Source of the DNA: an uncultured Lysobacterales bacterium
GTDB taxonomy: Bacteria > Pseudomonadota > Gammaproteobacteria > Xanthomonadales > SZUA-36
Reading direction: 5' to 3'
DNA: 5,920 bases
Assembly (NCBI GenBank): GCA_937995275.1
Contig: CALKKN010000013.1
Coordinates: forward strand, 1 to 5,920
Part shown: piece after piece, positions 4,231 to 5,920 of the stretch
Layout: each line of letters begins with the position of its first letter
How positions within the stretch are numbered: the stretch's first letter is position 1
Made by a program: the position numbers and the translations under genes
The notes under the pieces: generated by a model
Told to the model about the DNA's origin: nothing
Database searches by the model: none
The model's input: only the letters and a program-made list of their open reading frames with translations

Positions 4231-5775
4231 ATGTTTCAGACCGCCGAACTGGGCATCAAGGTATCCAAGAAGGAATTCAAGCTTCGTGAGTTGGCGCTCC
4301 GCGAGAGCCTGCTGGAACTGCAGCAGAGGCTCCGCCAGGAAGGCCAGTTTCCCGTCATCGTGGATTTCGCTGGCGTTCGGGGCGCCGGCAAGGGCACGTC
4401 CACGAACTTCCTGAACAAGTGGATGGACAATCGCTGGATTGTCACCCACGCCTACTCGGAGCCGACCGACGAGGAACGCGCGCGGCCGACGTTCTGGCGC
4501 TTCTGGCGGCGGCTGCCGCCGCGGGGTCAGCTCGGGATTTTCCTCAGCGGGCGCTATTCGCGACCCCTGCTCGATTACGTTTACGAGAACATCGGCCAGG
4601 ACGAGTTCCGGCATCAGCTCGACCGCATCAACAACTTCGAAAAGGCGCTGGCCGACGACGGCGCCCTGGTCCTGAAGTTCTGGATGCACATCAGTCAGGA
4701 AGTTCAGCACAAGCGTCTGAAAGCCCTTGAAAAAGACCCGCTGCGCAGCTGGCGCATGTCGTCCATCGACTGGAAACACTACGAGATGTACGACCGCTTC
4801 ATCGATGCGGCCGAGCAGATAATCGCCCACACCAACACCGGCCACGCGCCCTGGGAAATCGTCGAGGGAGAGGACTTGCACTACCGCAGCCTGCGCGTCG
4901 GCGAGGAACTGCAAATGATGCTCGAGCGGCATCTGACCAAGGAACCGATCAGGCAGAAATACCTCGCGGACATGCGCGAACAGGTGCACCAGAAGGTCAT
5001 CGAGGCGCAGGCCGGCGAAGGCGCAGGCAATCGCGCAATGACCATCCTCGACGGGCTGGACTTTTCCCTGGCGCTGGATAAAAAGGACTACCGCGAGCAG
5101 CTAGCCGCCTGCCAGGCGCGTCTCGTCAGGCTGCACCAGAGCGCGGCCGCGCGAAACAGTTCCACCGTCCTCGTGTTCGAGGGGCCGGACGCGGCGGGTA
5201 AAGGCGGTGTCATCCGGCGGATCACCGAGCCGCTGGACGCCCGCTACTTCAAGGTGTTCCCCTTCGCCGCGCCCACCGACGCCGAACTGGCCCACCACTA
5301 TCTGTGGCGATTCTGGAATTGCATCGGCCGCGCCGGCCGCATGGGGATTTTCGACCGCAGCTGGTACGGCCGCGTCCTGGTCGAGCGCGTCGAGCGCTTC
5401 GCCGGCGATGACGAATGGCGGCGGGCCTTTGCCGAAATCAACGACTTCGAGGACCAGTTGATCGAGCATGGCATCGTGCTGCTCAAGTTCTGGCTCCAGA
5501 TCAGCAAGGAAGAACAGTTGCGGCGGTTCAAGGAGCGGGAGGAGACCCCTTACAAGCGCTGGAAGCTCAGCGACGAGGACTGGCGCAATCGCGAACGCTG
5601 GGACGACTACGCGACGGCCGCGCACGAGATGATCCAGCAGACCTCCGTGATGAAGTCGCCGTGGGTACTCGTCGAAAGCGAGAACAAGGCCTACGCGCGG
5701 ATCAAGGTGCTACGGACCGTGTGCGATGCCCTCGAGCACCGGCTGGAGAACCGAAGCCAGGGGGGCGGGGATTGA
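4231..5775 (+). CDS. pap: Polyphosphate:AMP phosphotransferase, two-domain PPK2 family
   Basis: This cytosolic enzyme would transfer a phosphate from polyphosphate to AMP, giving ADP. It has 514 residues and two tandem PPK2 P-loop domains, the usual build and size (about 500) of class II PPK2 (PAP) proteins. Domain 1 (about 1-235) has Walker A G-V-R-G-A-G-K-G (48-55) and the lid-side block F-W-R-F-W-R-R-L-P-P-R-G (88-99). Its Walker B site reads G-I-F-L-S-G-R-Y-S (102-110), lacking the usual Asp. Domain 2 (about 280-505) has G-P-D-A-A-G-K-G-G (318-326) and an intact G-I-F-D-R-S-W-Y-G-R (372-381). Domain 2 is therefore the likely catalytic half, as in known two-domain enzymes. ATG 4231 is preferred because the family begins M-F-x-x-A-E-L-G; the ATG at 4174 adds 19 unmatched residues. 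GGAG lies three bases upstream, a tight spacing. It is divergent from the 2-phosphoglycerate kinase gene, and its stop overlaps the next start. Confidence 0.94.
   Translation: MFQTAELGIKVSKKEFKLRELALRESLLELQQRLRQEGQFPVIVDFAGVRGAGKGTSTNFLNKWMDNRWIVTHAYSEPTDEERARPTFWRFWRRLPPRGQLGIFLSGRYSRPLLDYVYENIGQDEFRHQLDRINNFEKALADDGALVLKFWMHISQEVQHKRLKALEKDPLRSWRMSSIDWKHYEMYDRFIDAAEQIIAHTNTGHAPWEIVEGEDLHYRSLRVGEELQMMLERHLTKEPIRQKYLADMREQVHQKVIEAQAGEGAGNRAMTILDGLDFSLALDKKDYREQLAACQARLVRLHQSAAARNSSTVLVFEGPDAAGKGGVIRRITEPLDARYFKVFPFAAPTDAELAHHYLWRFWNCIGRAGRMGIFDRSWYGRVLVERVERFAGDDEWRRAFAEINDFEDQLIEHGIVLLKFWLQISKEEQLRRFKEREETPYKRWKLSDEDWRNRERWDDYATAAHEMIQQTSVMKSPWVLVESENKAYARIKVLRTVCDALEHRLENRSQGGGD
5759..5764 (+). 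promoter_or_regulatory. Shine-Dalgarno sequence deciding the TTG start at 5772
   Basis: AGGGGG lies inside the last codons of the PPK2 gene, seven bases before the TTG at 5772. It supports a non-ATG start coupled to the upstream stop. Confidence 0.5.
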
Positions 5776-5920
5776 GCAAAACCAGATTTCCGGGGCACCC
5801 CCACTTCCAGAACTTCCCCGAAACGGCGGGCCGCTACCCGCGGATCGGTCCGGGCGATCCACCGCCCTTCATGACCTACAACGACCACGGCCGCGCCCCG
5901 GTGCTGATCGTCGCGGACCA
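5772..5920 (+). CDS. N-formylglutamate amidohydrolase-like protein (N-terminal fragment)
   Basis: Only 49 codons are in the window. After a Pro/Gly-rich leader the peptide reads R-A-P-V-L-I-V-A-D-H at residues 40-49. This matches the first strand of the N-formylglutamate amidohydrolase family, typically P-x-L-L-V-C-D-H-A-S-N, in which D and H lie at the zinc site. The family hydrolyses N-formyl-L-glutamate to formate and glutamate at the end of one histidine degradation route, though many members (COG3931-type) are uncharacterised. The start is TTG in a TTGA overlap with the PPK2 stop (5773-5775), supported by a Shine-Dalgarno sequence. The next in-frame ATG (codon 34) would remove most of the leader. 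The overlap implies co-transcription and translational coupling with pap. The assignment rests on one motif and is provisional. Confidence 0.65.
   Translation, partial: MSKTRFPGHPHFQNFPETAGRYPRIGPGDPPPFMTYNDHGRAPVLIVAD

Noticed and set aside
4228..4989. A 253-codon minus-strand open frame opposite the first PPK2 domain
   Set aside because: It is an antisense shadow of a gene with two Walker A motifs. Its composition reflects third-position GC bias.

Overview
This window is about 5.9 kb of GC-rich, densely packed bacterial DNA. The proteins look proteobacterial, and my best guess is a GC-rich gammaproteobacterium. That guess rests on overall protein character, and I cannot name the genus. There are no RNA genes, insertion sequences, CRISPR arrays or phage genes. 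The gene content is metabolic, with a recurring phosphoglycerate and phosphoryl-transfer theme.

Layout, left to right. Bases 1-141 (minus strand) hold the N-terminus of a fold-type I aminotransferase resembling AlaA, cut by the window edge. Bases 142-484 form a divergent control region. It contains an FNR/FixK-like dyad, an AT-rich inverted repeat overlapping a perfect TTGACA, and a perfect 8-bp GC stem in the leader of the next gene. Bases 485-1486 (plus strand) encode a PLP-dependent cysteine-synthase-family enzyme with non-standard active-site loops. It converges on a minus-strand pair read from 4044 down to 1500. The first gene of that pair is a 2-phosphoglycerate kinase with two N-terminal ATP-cone domains. 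The second is an archaeal-type cofactor-independent phosphoglycerate mutase (ApgM). Divergent from the kinase, across 186 bp, is a two-domain PPK2-family polyphosphate:AMP phosphotransferase (4231-5775). Its stop codon overlaps the TTG start of a truncated N-formylglutamate amidohydrolase-like gene running off the right edge.

How the genes may work together (inference). ApgM interconverts 3- and 2-phosphoglycerate, and the kinase would phosphorylate 2-phosphoglycerate to 2,3-diphosphoglycerate. In some methanogens this is the precursor of the solute cyclic 2,3-diphosphoglycerate. The neighbouring polyphosphate:AMP phosphotransferase would regenerate ADP from AMP using polyphosphate. The cysteine-synthase paralogue has a lysine where the O-phosphoserine-specific mycobacterial CysM has its key arginine, and O-phosphoserine also derives from 3-phosphoglycerate. 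The most noteworthy element is the kinase-ApgM pair in an apparently bacterial setting. Its two cistrons are bridged by an 18-codon mini-ORF that overlaps the kinase stop at one end and the ApgM ATG at the other.
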